DNA of 64,000 bases from Ashinkailepas kermadecensis (GCA_034440615.1 JAOTOM010003181.1:62001-126000), one strand, 5' to 3'. Positions 22,577 through 52,690 are shown, numbered from the stretch's first letter. Translations and numbers: made by a program. The notes: generated from the letters alone by a model not told the origin.

Positions 22577-24682
22577 CTAGAGTGTGGCCGGACTACTGGG
22601 AGGTCTATGGACATTAAGTGCAATATAAGCAACAGCATTTTAAGTGCAATATAAGGCTTCGCCGAATTGCCTATTTTAAAGCCTTTCTGCAGCTCCCCCC
22701 CACCCACTCACACGCAGTGAGCGGTTTTGCCCCCGCAGTCACGGATTCTTGTCACTCGCTAAAGCTACCTATCGCGAACTGTTAGTTGCACATGTAATAC
22801 CGACATGAAGGAGATGAAAAGTACCATTATTGAGAAATTAAAATGTGTAGCGTGGGTAAAGCAAGGCGCAACCAATCATTTGGCCGCATATATCTAAACT
22901 TGATTTTTGTGCAAAAGGTAGGCCAAAAAATCGCAACTGACGCTGCAGATGTAAAAAAAAAGGCAATGATTGCTCTAAAAGCATGCAAGTAACCAAGTTA
23001 TTGATACACGTTCTCTAGCAAATCAACCGTTGTTTTTTTCCATGGCCGGTTGTGATTCATGTGGTTTTTACATCGAAGTTCCAGTTAAACGGCAAGGTTC
23101 TTTTTTCAAGGACAGCGGCATGTCAAGGCAAGACAAACGCTGTCCTAGATGCATGGGTGGAAGAACACCGTGTATGTTGATGTACAAATTCTTATGCCGG
23201 TGTTGCGTATTAAGCTTAGCAATGCAATGCTGGAGAACGTTGGTGCTGTGCAAGTCAAAGTTGTTGTTGCATCTACAACATTTGCAGAGGCGGATCCAGG
23301 GTAAAACTGGGGACATGCGCTTCTCGATAAAGCTGTTGCACCCCTTGGACTGGAAAGAACGCCCTGCCAGGAAGTTCGGATGCACCTCCCCCTTGCTCAA
23401 CGAGTTTTTCAGCCGATAGCGATCCTCAGAGTAGAAAATGCACTCCCTTCGGTGAAATGGTACCTTGCAGAACGAGTGCCCCCATACAGATAAAAAAATT
23501 CCTGTATCCTCCCTGCCCATATGCAACACGGAATTATCGACACATGCCCAGATAGGATTAGTAGCATACTTTTTTCAGGTCTTTCAGATCTCTTCTCGAC
23601 AAATCTAAAATCAGCTGAACTAATATAACACATTTCGGCCGTCTGGGTTTTATCCGCACACACCTTGGTACACTGTGCGGGGTATTCACCAGCCCACAAG
23701 AGTATAGCTTCCTCGTCAGGGTAACATCCCCAACCGACCGAATGGCACCTGGCCATGAACACAAAAAGTACATTATGTCTTGTATGCTATTATATTTCAT
23801 ATACCAGCATTAGGCGCCATCAGGGGCGATGGACCAGCGACGGCATGCAGCTTTTTGTGTCCCAGCATTCGTGTAAGTGCAGTAATTTAGGAAATGATTA
23901 ACATGAAATGTGACAGTTCGGCGCAATGCATTCACAATCGGTATGCGTGTTGCATTTGTGGCAAAGAAACTCGGTTTAGAAATAGGGCCTGCAGTTTTTG
24001 CACATTGAATACAAATCAAATTCACGAAAGAAGAACACAACGGATCTCTCCCCTTCTTGGACGTATCATGGGCATCAAGTAAAAAGTAAAAATTAGGCAA
24101 CGTTAACCGGGAAATCTTACTGAAATCAGGCTCATCTGCCGAATACGGCGTATATGTCTCAAACTTAACTGCACTTGTCACGCTGCGTCACTGTCCTTTT
24201 GCTCTCTGGTCACTCCCGTTGAGCACGTGCTGCATAAAACCGCCCTTCTAGGCAGACTACATTATATTTCTTGTTCTTGGTGGATTTAGGGCGCATAATA
24301 CATAGGGTCAAAATGGCCGTATGAGATGAAGCTCAAGAGGGGACAGTTACAAAATTAACTACACACCAACCAACTTCCAAAAATAACGCTCCAGCTCCAC
24401 AACTTGCACGACGCGTGCCAAGAGGAGAATAGAGCGCCATCACGCTGACCCTGCCGGGTGGTGACTCGACCTCGGGGCACGTAGTGCGTGTGGCATAGAG
24501 CATGCCCACGCAATTGGCGGTAAGCTGTTATTTAGTGTTGTCTTGTCAGGACGTTGCTAACCTCCGACGTGAACCTTCCTTAGCAAAAATGATCACTCTT
24601 CCAGCTAAATATGTGGCCGAAGCTGCTAAATATCACAATACCAGAAACAGACCTGGCACAGGGTGACAGAATCAAGAGAGAG
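22577..24682. other. No gene recognised; weak coding-like stretch
   Basis: Between about 23,030 and 24,180 several overlapping frames on both strands are open for 80-150 codons. One plus frame reads VYVDVQILMPVLRIKLSN and continues to EADPG before a stop. It looks protein-like, but no family is recognised and stops break it. It may be a decayed gene or element. Confidence 0.3.
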
Positions 24683-24684
24683 AG

Positions 24685-24772
<88 letters not shown>

Positions 24773-24774
24773 TA
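24683..24774. repeat. (GA)n(TA)n microsatellite
   Basis: A short GA run followed by about 75 bases of TA, interrupted once by GTATA. It abuts the left end of the next transposon. Confidence 0.98.
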
Positions 24775-25173
24775 GGGTGTTTCAAAAACTTCGAAGTGTG
24801 AAATTATAACGGGATCATCTATCGTTTGGTGACGTTGGGTGAGGAAGCTCAAAATATTTAATTTTGTTCGAATTGAACAATAGTTAGGGGTCCCGCAAGT
24901 CCATCAAAGTTTCTCCTATACAATGGGCCGGCACCTCATTCGAATCTCGACGTCGACGTTTCACAAAACTGCTTTTGCGCTGCAAATAAGTGTTTTTTGA
25001 ACATCTCAGACTTCAGATAACAAAATACAACGGAATAACACATTGTTAGTCAAGATGGACCTCTTAATTTGATTAAATATACCCCCATTCGAGTATTCCA
25101 GGTCCCTGTCTGCGAGACGTCGACGCGAAATACAAACTGCTGGGGAATGTTTCCCGTTTTCCGATTCCTGGAT

Positions 25174-26578
25174 TCATTTGTGCACTGAGCAATGTAGAAA
25201 CGCGTAACAAAGTGCGACAAGTAAAATATATATGTACATTATGGGGAGCCACCGCCCGGTCTCGCTGGTAGGACTCGTCGTTCGCCCAGGCTGGGATCGC
25301 GCACAGTGCCTTCGCCGTCCACCGTGCGTGGTGTAACGCTCCTGGTCGCCGGAATGTATCTGCCGGTGACTCACAGCCAGCGCCAATTGGGCAAACTCCC
25401 GGTAGTCATCCAGTGCTCCTCCCGTCGTCGCCCCGCGCCACTCTTTCAGCTGGTCGAGGCGTGAATCCAGGACCATCTCCACTTGCTCAGGAACCATGTG
25501 CAGCCATTTGTCTCGGAATCGCTTGGAGCGCGCTATCTCGGATCCTGACGACGTTCCCATGACGACTTTGAAGGCGGCGGCCAGCACGAGCTCCAGGGTG
25601 TGGTGACGACACGCCAGCGCATGACGACGTTCCCATGACGACTTTGAAGGCGGCGGCCAGCACGAGCTCCAGGGTGTGGTGACGACACGCCAGGTGGAGC
25701 AGTGGCCGGCCGTACGTTTCATCCATGCAAAATGCAACACCCGGACTGGGCTCCAGTGTTCGATGCAGTCGTGTCGAAGGAGAGCGCAGCAATTCGCTTC
25801 TCCAGCCCCCATTCCACGAGTACTTCTGCCGCCTTGTTCGTTGTGGTCTCGCCGGTGCCGGTGAGGAGGGCGGACGCTACCAGTCATGCGAGTCAAGCGA
25901 GAGCTGAGGGCTTGTTGACACGACGAGTGCGAGGCGGTTGACTCGTTCCGGCTCAACGTCGATGTTCGGCATGAGCTTGTCGTCCCAGCGCAAAACAAGG
26001 ACTGCGTCGACGGCTTCCACCTCTTTGACGAACTCCGTCATATAAGTAACTTCCACGTCATATAAGTAGCCTAAAATAATGTATTTTCATAAAGGAGGAA
26101 ATTATTATGACTCTATTCAGCATAGCCCTAATCCCTAATGAATGCCAAGCATATTAGTAATTTTCAAGCCCGTCTGCATATTCCTTACCTTAAGTCGTTT
26201 GGCAGGCGACGATGTGCCAGAGGTACTCCGCCATCGTGCAGATACCTCCGATGATGACGTCGAAGAGCCACTCAGTTGAGCAACCGCAGTCGCCGACGCT
26301 TTCCACCGCCGTTCCTTCTGCATCTCCATCCGCGCCGCCTTTTGTTAGACTCGCGTTATCATCCAGTCCGACTTATTCGCCAGGTCCTGGACCACCACCT
26401 GGTCGACGAGGACCACACGGCCTTCCTCAATCGTGGTCATCTTCAATGCATCGTGATGGGAGATGTCGAATAGCTTCGACAACTCTCCCTGCAGCAGGGT
26501 GGCGGACACAAGATTCCCATCCGACTTGCGCTGCTTGGACCTCATGTTGGTCGCGTACTTGGCGATCAAGGCAACCAA
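25174..26578 (-). pseudogene. Decayed transposon-encoded protein of element D
   Basis: Two minus-strand blocks look like one broken protein. The upstream block (26,578-26,345) carries LSKLFDISHHDALKM. The downstream block (25,998-25,174) carries ACRHHTLELVLAAAFKVV, then SSGSEIARSKRF. From memory, similar CRHH…ELVL and KLFDI…DAL blocks occur in uncharacterised proteins encoded by arthropod and cnidarian DNA transposons; this was not searched. The region is frameshifted. A 76-bp tandem duplication (25,547-25,622, repeated from 25,623) copies the CRHH block out of frame. A nuclease domain was not identified. It lies wholly between the TIRs of element D. Confidence 0.6.
25547..25692. repeat. Tandem duplication, 76-bp period, inside element D
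   Basis: GACGACGTTCCCATGACGAC at 25,547 recurs at 25,623, and about 70 bases are identical. It duplicates coding sequence and shifts the frame because 76 is not a multiple of 3. Confidence 0.95.
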
Positions 26579-26890
26579 CTTGCGGGTTACATGTTTTATG
26601 TCATAAAGAGAAGTTCTCTCGATTATTTAGCTATTTGACGTCTCAAATGTTTCAAACATACACTAATGTGTAGTGCAAAAACATTTCTGTGAGATGTCGA
26701 TGCCGAGATTCGAACGAGGTGCCAGTCCGTGACTTCGGAGAACCTTTGACGAACTTGCGGGACCCCTAAATATTCTTCGACTCGAATGAACTTTTATATT
26801 TGAAGTTTCCCGGTCAAATGTCACCAAACGATAGATGATCCCGTGGAAAAAGTTGTGTTTGAAAATTGCCCCACATCAAATGAAACACCC

Positions 26891-26921
<31 letters not shown>

Positions 26922-26946
26922 CAAATACATTTATATATATATACAC
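26891..26946. repeat. TA-rich microsatellite, right of element D
   Basis: ATATAT runs with interspersed CATA, the right-hand partner of the TA tract at 24,690-24,774. Confidence 0.95.
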
Positions 26947-27509
26947 ATCAAGAGAGGGAAGAATCTACGGCGTGTCCGATATATTTTTGGGAGTCGGGAT
27001 GACTTCGAACGGCTTACTGAATATAATTAATCCTTAGGACGGAGCATGGACCTCGAACGCACGCTCATGCTCCTGGAAATTTCCTCCCGGTCGGTCGCTG
27101 CACTGAGAGGCGCGCTACGTGTTTGTGATGGCGGAGTGTGTCAGGGTCGTGCCGCCGCTGCTGTACTAACGGAAGTCCGGCCGGCCGGAATTTCCCACCC
27201 GTCACTCCGTCCCCACACCATACTTAACCCGCTGAAGCTCCGGCTCCCGGAGCACTGAGCCTCAGACGCCGCTGTCGGGAGGCTGACGGGCGCTGGTCGG
27301 CTCACAGAACGTGACGTGGTCGCGGATAGCCGACTCCGTGCGGGCGTCTGTGCGGCGGCTCGCGTGACGCGGTGAAAATCTCCCCACCGTCGACAGCACG
27401 GCTCGGCCCGGCTGGTGTGACGACTTTCTCCCGCGTGTGGCGGCTGACGTGTGACTGCACCGGACCCGAGCGGACCGCAGTTGCTGGACGGTGCCGGTGC
27501 GCGGCAGAC

Positions 27510-28421
27510 ATGGCACGAGCGTGGCGGCCGCTGCTGGTGTCGCCGCTGCTGGTGACGTCGCTGCTGGTGACGTCGCTGCTGGCCGCCGCAGTGACGGCGC
27601 AGCGCGGCGCGCCCTCTGCCCGGCAGCTGGCGGAGCTGCGACGCGGCCCGTGCCCGGACGGCTGGACGCTGTCGGAGCGGCGCTGCTACCGGCTGACGGC
27701 TGGGCCGACCGTGCGGCGCCAGACGGACAGACTGTGCGCCAGTCTCCAGCCGTCGGCCCGGCTGGCCGGCACCGACCGGCCGCTGGCGGCGCCCCTGCTG
27801 CAGGCGCTGTGGCGCGAGGCCGTCAGGACCCGGCCTCTGTGGCGGCGGCCGCAGCCGGCCCTCTGGATCCGCCCGCCGCACACGGCACGGCCGGCGGACA
27901 CACTCGGGCCGACGGAGCGCTGGCTCTCGGACGACTCCGGATCGTCAGAGGGGTCCGGATCACCAGAGAGGTTCGGATCGTCAGAGAGGTTCGGATCGCC
28001 AGAGGGGTCCGGATCGCCAGAGAGGTTCGGATCACCAGAGGAGTCCGGATCACTAGAAGGGTCCGGATCACCAGAGGCGTCCTTGGCGTGGTCAGAATGG
28101 TACACGGGGTCGCTGATGCAGCTCAACTCCCCAGAGGCGGGCCGGACGAAGCTGCCGCCGCCAATGACGTCCGAGTACATCACAGACGAGTCGACAGTGT
28201 GGTCAGAGCCGAGCGCGTCCGGTGGTCTGGCAGCCGATGCCAGGTCAGGTCGGCAGACAGCCGATGCCAGGTCAGGTCGGTCGGCGGAAGCGCTGCGTGC
28301 CCCGTCCGAGTGCCTGGCTCTGCGGACCGTCGGCGCCGACACCACGCTGCTGAGCTGCGACACCCCCCTCCACTACGCCTGCGAGCTAGACATAGACCAG
28401 CTGAACGAGACAGACATGTAG
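27510..28421 (+). CDS. Probable secreted C-type-lectin-like protein with a low-complexity insert
   Basis: Single-exon ORF of 303 residues from ATG 27,510 (context CAGACATGG). Residues 1-30 are a signal peptide: a basic start, then a Leu/Val/Ala core ending near AVTA-QR. Cysteines follow the C-type-lectin-domain plan: C48 in CPDGW, C59 in RCY (CX10C), C76 in LCASL, then C268, C283 and C291 in the order CX14CX7C near the C-terminus. Residues about 141-190 are an in-frame 15-bp repeat (SGSPE / RFGSP units) inserted in the domain. No EPN, QPD or WND sugar-binding triplet is obvious, so calcium-dependent sugar binding is doubtful. The DNA is very GC-rich and other frames are open too; the choice of frame rests on the signal peptide and cysteine pattern. 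The domain normally spans about 120-130 residues, so the insert is unusually long. Confidence 0.6.
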   Translation: MARAWRPLLVSPLLVTSLLVTSLLAAAVTAQRGAPSARQLAELRRGPCPDGWTLSERRCYRLTAGPTVRRQTDRLCASLQPSARLAGTDRPLAAPLLQALWREAVRTRPLWRRPQPALWIRPPHTARPADTLGPTERWLSDDSGSSEGSGSPERFGSSERFGSPEGSGSPERFGSPEESGSLEGSGSPEASLAWSEWYTGSLMQLNSPEAGRTKLPPPMTSEYITDESTVWSEPSASGGLAADARSGRQTADARSGRSAEALRAPSECLALRTVGADTTLLSCDTPLHYACELDIDQLNETDM

Positions 28422-30239
28422 CCGAGGAGTGCGGTGTGTTGCGTGCTGCGCCACCGCCGAGTGTTGTGTGCCGTCTCGTCTGTACTACACCAGAGCGCCA
28501 GTGTGGCGGACCGTGCACTCAACCTGCGCCGACACGCTGAACTCGGCGTCGGCAGCCTGAACGTGGCGTCCGCGGGCTGAACTGGGCGTCCGCGGGCTGA
28601 ACTGGGCGCCTCTCGGGTGGAAGACATTCCAGCTGACGGTCCATCACTCCGATTGTCTTCACTCGCGTTATCGGCTCGACGTCTACGGATAATCGTTTCG
28701 TTAAATATATCGGCGTCGCTGAATACATCGCAGCCGGAAAATTTGTGTCGTCTTGTTACCACCGCCTCCAATAATTGTCCATTACCCGTAACACTAGTGA
28801 CTAACTCCGGTGCAAATCCTGGGGATGGGGACAAAGTGACATGCCCTTCCCCCAAGAGGTTCATTGTTGGCGGATATTTTGTACTAACGTAGCGTTCTCT
28901 CGAAATCTGAGAACATGTTGTGAGATAAAATATTTTTTTAAACATAACCGACGAATGTTAGCTGTTCAAACTTGAAGTTTTCCGAATTCTGATTTTTTCT
29001 TCTCCAATTAGCCCCCCAAGTCAGGCCCCAACCATCAACCTTCTGATAAATGGTTCTCGTCATAGCATGAAATCAGACGGAACGACGTGGCGCCATGTCG
29101 CTCGCGAATAGACCACACATACGAGACCGGCTGCTCGTTAGACCGGGCCCGACATGTGGTCACAGCGTGGCTATAGGCCCTGTGTCATCGGCCGCTGGTC
29201 AGACCCGTGTTCCCAGGAAAGTGGGAAGCGAACCAGGAAGGGTGGGAGAAGTTTGTGTTGACGGACCGCTGTCAAAGTGAAAAGACCTGTGTTCATTTTC
29301 TGGCTGTGATACCAACCTCAACTGAGCCGTGTCAGTTTTTGGCAAACATTTGTTTGACCCCAACGACCAGTTGGGTACCTATAACTTGAAACAGGGGGTG
29401 GGGGTGGGGGTCGGAGGCAAACGAATTTGGAGAGGGTCCAAACTACCCAATTTTTAGCCCGTTAAAGACCGGATGTCCGGATGTTAAGAACCCAATCTTT
29501 TATGTCACCGGATTTCGATGACTATATTTTTTTTTAAGAGCTTTATGCTTCTTGTTATTAAGATAATCGCTGACAAGTTAATTTTCCTTTGGATGGGGTT
29601 CACTATATCAACATATATTTTTATTTGACCGGATTTGAACCCTCTCAGAAATATTTTTTTTCTGGTACCTCTTGATAAGTCGGCTCAAATGATCAACTTC
29701 AAATTTCACACATTTCATTTTATAAAGCCGATCGCTACCATATCCACGTTCGGGCACGTGTTCCCTCTCCATGCGCATTCGTCATATTCGCCACACTTCG
29801 TGCATTTTTGCGTGTTTGCTGTTTATGCTAGGCCCCTTAGATGTTGCCAATAGCTACCATTATATGGGTCCCCTACACAACTCCCGGTTTCAATACCTTA
29901 GCTTCACATACACCATAACTTAAAACGCCTTTAAAGTAAATGTACACTGCCTTAATCTTGCTTATAAAGCCTACTCGCTTCAAAGGCAGCGCAAATGACC
30001 TTGATAGTGCGGCACACCCCCAACCACCTTCCCCCGCAACTATATGATGATCTTGTGCCATGCTTGATGGTGTGTTCGTATGATGGTTCGCTGTTAAAAT
30101 ACAATTAGGAGAATATTTATCTTCGCACATTCTCCAGCGGAAAAGAAATCAGAATGATCTCCTGAGCTTTGAGTGTTCCTAATCTTTTTGCTTAAACATT
30201 CTCAAAATGGGCTACGGGTAACAGGCGCTGTGCTGGCTC
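28422..30239. other. No gene recognised
   Basis: Downstream of the lectin-like gene. A short tandem of GGCGTCCGCGGGCTGAACT occurs at about 28,545-28,610. The rest is unique sequence with only short ORFs. Confidence 0.5.
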
Positions 30240-31160
30240 GGTGATCGTTTTAAGACCGGTTGCGTTTTTCCTGTATTCTAGTGCGTTTTATGGCCCCAGC
30301 GCATAATTTCTGCGATTTCGACGCGTTTTTAACACTCCGACGAGTCTTAAGACAAAGTTTTGTTTTGGCCCGACGATGTCTTTAAGTGACCGATGCGTTT
30401 GAAGGCCCCGATGTGTCTATTTAGTGTCTGTACACGTTTTTATGACTGTGTCGCCTTGTGCGGGCCACACCCTGTTTTTGGAAGCCCTCATGCCCTCTTT
30501 GCGGCCCTGGTATGCTTGCAGGGACCTGACGCGCTTTCAAGGGCCCTGGTGTGCCTCCAAGGGTCAACGGTGGGCTGATGGCTCCCGGTATGCTTATTTA
30601 GAGCCTTGGCGCAGATTTCCCAGCCATGTAGGTTTTACGGGGTCAGGCGCACTTTGCAATTCTCCAGCACCATTTCGGGCTCCCGGTGTACTTACAGGAT
30701 TCCGCGGTATTTATTTGGGGGTCGGACGGGAATCTGCCTGGCCCAGGGTTATTTTGGGGATTTTGGCACTTTTTTGTGGTCCCAGTGTGATTTTTTTTCG
30801 GGCCGATATGCGAGCTTTCGGGGTCCAGCAGCGATACTTGCGGATCCGACGCGATGTTTCTAGACCTCTTCTGAATTTTTGGTAGCCTTGGTCGCTTTTC
30901 CGGATCCTGAAGTTATTTTTCAGGGGACCAGCTCGATTTGTTTGCTCCCCGGCGAGATATGTTTGGGTTCGAGCGCTATTTTGTGGGTCCCTTTGCGATT
31001 TTTAAAATTGGGTTTCGGCACTTTTTCTTCGGGGCCCTAAGGAATTGTTTGGAGTTTCTCGTGCAAGTTTCGGAGCCTCAGCATGATTTGCCGGGGCCTC
31101 AGCATGGTTTTTCGCGGCCCCGGCACAACTTGTCCGAGTCCCGGCGCGATTCTTTTGGGC
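30240..31160. repeat. Ancient, strongly diverged tandem repeat (about 28-32 bp)
   Basis: A loose periodic pattern, a GGNCCCGGYRYG core followed by a T-rich ATTTTT segment, recurs about thirty times. Examples are GGCCCCGATGTG, GGCCCGACGATG, GGCTCCCGGTGTA and GGCCCCGGCACAA. Units are too diverged to align base by base by eye, so this is read as a decayed minisatellite. Confidence 0.5.
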
Positions 31161-32656
31161 TCACCACCACTAGAAGTGGGAAAGAAGGGGACAATTTCCA
31201 TTGTCCCCCTTTTCATGACGTCGCTGGCAATGAGGACAAAAACAGCATATCCGTATATGGCATCGATTAATAGGATGTCAAAGATATCAAGGTACTAAAG
31301 GGAATATTGATAGGCACCTTTTGGATTAGTAACATGACATCGCGGATTCATGTTGCTCGTCATGATGGTCGGCCCCGCGGCTGCCGACCACCTCGATTAC
31401 ATCATTTTAGTTTTTACCAGGGTACACAACACTACACTTCGCGTCATTTTTGCTGTCCAACTGACACCGACTGTTGATATCCGTCCTGGTTTCCTCCTGT
31501 ATCATATAGCACAATGGGAAACAGGGGCAGAGGAGTACAAAGTATCGAACTGTCGCGTACAAAAGATTGAAGTTAGCTAACCCAACCGAAGTAGGGTGCC
31601 ACCCAACTACCCACTTCCCCGGACTGTAGGGTACACAAAAGAGCCGGACCTCGAAGCCGTGGCTTCTCCCGAGGCAGGGAGGTCTCCTAGTCTGTCAAGC
31701 AGGTGGAAATTGTTTCCAAGGAGTGTACAGTGAGGAACGGACTTGTGGATGAGGCAAGACGTGTGTGTGTGTGTGTGTGGTAATCGTTCGGGAAGTGCTA
31801 GGCTAGTCAGCGATCCAATGTTTAACTGACCGAAGTTGCCCCTCGAGACAGGGGTTTAGGCCTGGCAGATATAATGCCTTCAGACTGTCCGAGATCCTAG
31901 GAGCAGTGCGGTAGCCAGGATTTGGTCCAGGGGGGCGAACGTCTGAAGAGGGCCCCCACCTACACAAGAGGGCCCCACCTTTTCGGAGAACTCCAAGGAT
32001 TTCAGGTAATTTGCTTTCGTAGGGCCCAGATATATATATGCGAGACAATAATCCAGCTTGGAATGCACCTATAGGGCACACGTTTCACTCCATATGGTGC
32101 ATGATGTCATCTGGTGACATGACCAGCGAAACTATGTTTGCATACCTGACGATGTTATAAACTAGACAGCGGATTGGTTGCAATGTTGTGACATTTCCCA
32201 CCCCTAGTCAGAAGATAACCGGAAAGAAAGCGAAAATCTGCTCTCCCACAGGATAATCTGGTATGCATCATTTACACACACACACACACACACATACATA
32301 TATATATATATCAATATTTCCGTTTGCGGTACGATCTAACACAGCGCTTAGCGGTCAGAGCAAAAGCAGCATATGGTATACAATATATGGTATATATTTG
32401 CACTATACAATATGGAATGTACAAACTCGACCATCGACGAGGTTTCAATGGTGAACCGCCACGATCGCATACAAAAATATAACAATTATGACTTGGCACA
32501 GGATTGGTCTCAAGTTGTTCAGGGGATGCTCTCAGTTCAGGTACGACTCGGGTCGTCCGGGTGACCCTTAGACGAGGTCGTCATGTGAGCTCCGTCATGG
32601 ACGGTCAAGTCTCCGGGACAGTCAGGGACTCCGTGACACCCACGACAGGGTACAGC
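31161..32656. other. No gene; short microsatellites
   Basis: Contains (TG)n at about 31,761-31,779 and (CA)n followed by (TA)n at about 32,275-32,312. No gene was recognised. Confidence 0.6.
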
Positions 32657-32875
32657 AACGGCCGTGAGCCGCCCAGAGATAGCTCAGAGACAGCCCGGAG
32701 CGGACCAGGGACAGTCTGGGGACCACCAACGGCCGTGAGCCGCCCAGAGACAGCTCAGAGACAGCCCGGAGCGGACCAGGCACAGTCTGGGGACCACCAA
32801 CGGCCGTGAGCCGCCCGGAGACAGCTCAGAGACAGCTCGGAGCGGACCAGCGACAGTCTGGGGACCACCAACGGA
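32657..32875. repeat. Tandem repeat, 71-bp unit, three copies plus a partial
   Basis: AACGGCCGTGAGCCGCCC starts at 32,657, 32,728 and 32,799, with a partial unit at 32,870. Confidence 0.95.
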
Positions 32876-33070
32876 CAGTGCCTAGGAACAGCCCAGACAG
32901 CCCAGAGTCCCGGTCAGAGTCCAGAGACAGCCTAGCGACGGCCTGGGGACAAGCGAGAGACAGTCCAAAGACAGCCTAGGAACAACTCAGGGGCAGCCAT
33001 GTTCAAGGCAGTCGGAGACAGTCGCGCCCTGAGACCGTCCTCAGACAGCCACAGCCGGCACCTCAGAGAC

Positions 33071-33285
33071 ACGCTGGGCCGTTCACGGTCAGGGACGGCT
33101 ACGCCCCGGGACACGCTGGGCCGTTCACGGTCAGGGACGGCTACGTCCCGGGACACGCTGGGCCGTTCACGGTCAGGGACGGCTACGCCCCGGGACACGC
33201 TGGGCCGTTCACGGTCAGGGACGGCTACGCCCCGGGACACGCTGGGCCGTTCACGGTCAGGGACGGCTACGCTCCGGGACAGGCG
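33071..33285. repeat. Tandem repeat, 42-bp unit, five copies
   Basis: ACGCTGGGCCGTTCACGGTC recurs every 42 bases. Because 42 is a multiple of 3, all frames stay open and give 14-residue protein repeats. No other coding sign supports a gene. Confidence 0.95.
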
Positions 33286-34526
33286 AAGGCATGGCTGGCC
33301 CGGATGAAGGCACCGTACGGCAGGCAGTCTAGATAGTTCCGTCAGTCGGCCCGGCCACACCTCGCCATATGGACGTCTGGGTCGCGGGGCCGGTCGGCCG
33401 ACCGGGCCCGGCTGAGAGACACCGCCTGCCATCTCGAGTGTGATGGCGCCGTACTCGGGGCGCGCGTGATTTATCTTGAGACCAAATTGTTCACAACCCT
33501 GTAAGAATGCTTTAAGCACCTGGCACCTTCCGCGGGACGGTTGGGCCGTATAAATTAACACTGTACATGTTTGCTAATGTTCCGTACACGTTCCCATGCC
33601 TGCGCGAAGTCAGGTGGCCAGCAGAGTGCATACACCATTCAAGGACCACGAGGGAATTAAGTTACTGGGCCTTGCTCCCAACGATCGGGTGGCTCTTTGT
33701 ACCGGTTATCAAATACAACGAAGTTGAAAAGCAAGTCGCAGAAAGCAAACATTTTCTTCTCGGCGACGTGGATCTTCCACGTGCAGAACCCACGAGGAAG
33801 GTTGTGATACATTTTGACAATACTCATTCAGGAACGTGGAATATCACAAGAATTTGTTTGGCCAAATTCTTTCGGATTTCATTCGCCGGACTCGGAGGTG
33901 CTACTTAGTCACGTTAATGTTATGTAGTCCGCGATTCTCATCTTCAAGATAGGAACATGAGGTGGATAGTATCCAGCGGACCGGCGGTATTCCAGTGCTA
34001 CAGAATTCTGGGCATAACTTAACTGGGTCGATGGAAACATTAGCTCATTTACTACGCGACGTTTCGCTGGTAAATGAGGGTATGCAGAAGTAGGCTATAT
34101 AGAATCGTAGTAGTACCTCATTTTGCTATCATTACCTGATTTTGCCTAATTCAATCAATAAAGAGGTAGCTAATATTTTATCATTTGTCGATAAGGCAGG
34201 AGGCACAGATAATTACATGCAGAAGCGCCAGTTTTGTCCGAGCAATGCAATCTGCTGTTGGCAACCGATAAACTAGCACATTCCACAAGAGGTATCGCAT
34301 TACCAGGGCGGAACGATGGAACGCGGCGCTGTAGGCCCATGACTTGCAACATAGAGGTGAGCCAATCGTCATCGTTGTGATATCCGTGGAGCAGGCGCGA
34401 CCCCGCCCTTGTCTCGACGCACACGGACACCGTCGCCGCCGCAACGCGTCCCGCACATGGTGGCGCCACCAGTCGGCCACATGGCGCACTGCCGGTTCGG
34501 GCGTCCGTCCACAGAGGTCACTAGCA
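33286..34526. other. 3' flank of the Krüppel-like gene, nothing else recognised
   Basis: Presumably includes the KLF 3' untranslated region on the minus strand. No repeat or second gene was recognised. Confidence 0.5.
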
Positions 34527-52258
<17,732 letters not shown>

Positions 52259-52289
52259 CTGAAACCGGGTCACACGGGTCACGACTCTG

Positions 52290-52690
52290 AGAAAGTGTCA
52301 CAGTGGTCACCACCCGGAGGCGGGGTCACAGTGGTCACCATCGTGAGCAAAGGTCACACTGACCAGGACTCTGAGGAAAGGTCACATTGGTCACCACCCA
52401 GAGGAAAGGTCATATTGGTCACCAGCCTGAGGAAAGGTCATATTGGTCACCACCCTCAGGAAAGGTCATATTGGTCACCACACAGAGGAAAGGTCACACT
52501 GGCCACGACTGGAACAATGTCACGTCGGTCACCACCCCGAGGAAAGGCGACATTGGTCACCATTCTGAGGAAAGGTCACATTAGTCACGACACTGAAACA
52601 ATGTCACATTGGTCAGTACCCTGAGAAAAGGTCACACTGGTCACCACCCTGAGAAAAGGTCACAGCGGTCACGACTCTGACACAAGGTCA
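52290..52690. repeat. 28-bp minisatellite beside the upstream KLF exon
   Basis: About 14 units of GAGGAAAGGTCATATTGGTC + ACCACCCT and variants. It ends about 30 bases from the acceptor of the exon at 52,258. Each unit carries AAAGGTCA, a nuclear-receptor-type half-site. Confidence 0.95.

Larger units (their letters stand above)
24775..26890 (-). mobile_element. Element D: DNA transposon with long TIRs
   Basis: The left end GGGTGTTTCA and the right end TGAAACACCC are inverted copies. Deeper in both arms an identical 24-base block (24,810-24,833 and 26,820-26,843, inverted) and AGGGGTCCCGCAAGT (24,886 and 26,752-26,766) show arms of at least 125 bases. TA tracts lie on both sides, so the element apparently inserted into a (TA)n microsatellite, which hides the target duplication. 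A damaged minus-strand ORF occupies the interior. Confidence 0.88.

Noticed and set aside
27491..28540. Second 349-codon frame overlapping the lectin-like ORF
   Set aside because: GC-rich shadow; it lacks the signal peptide and cysteine pattern seen in the chosen frame.
31803..32081. Minus ORF with a HSKLDYCLAYI segment resembling part of a LINE RT
   Set aside because: Only a few residues match and no neighbouring RT motif is present.
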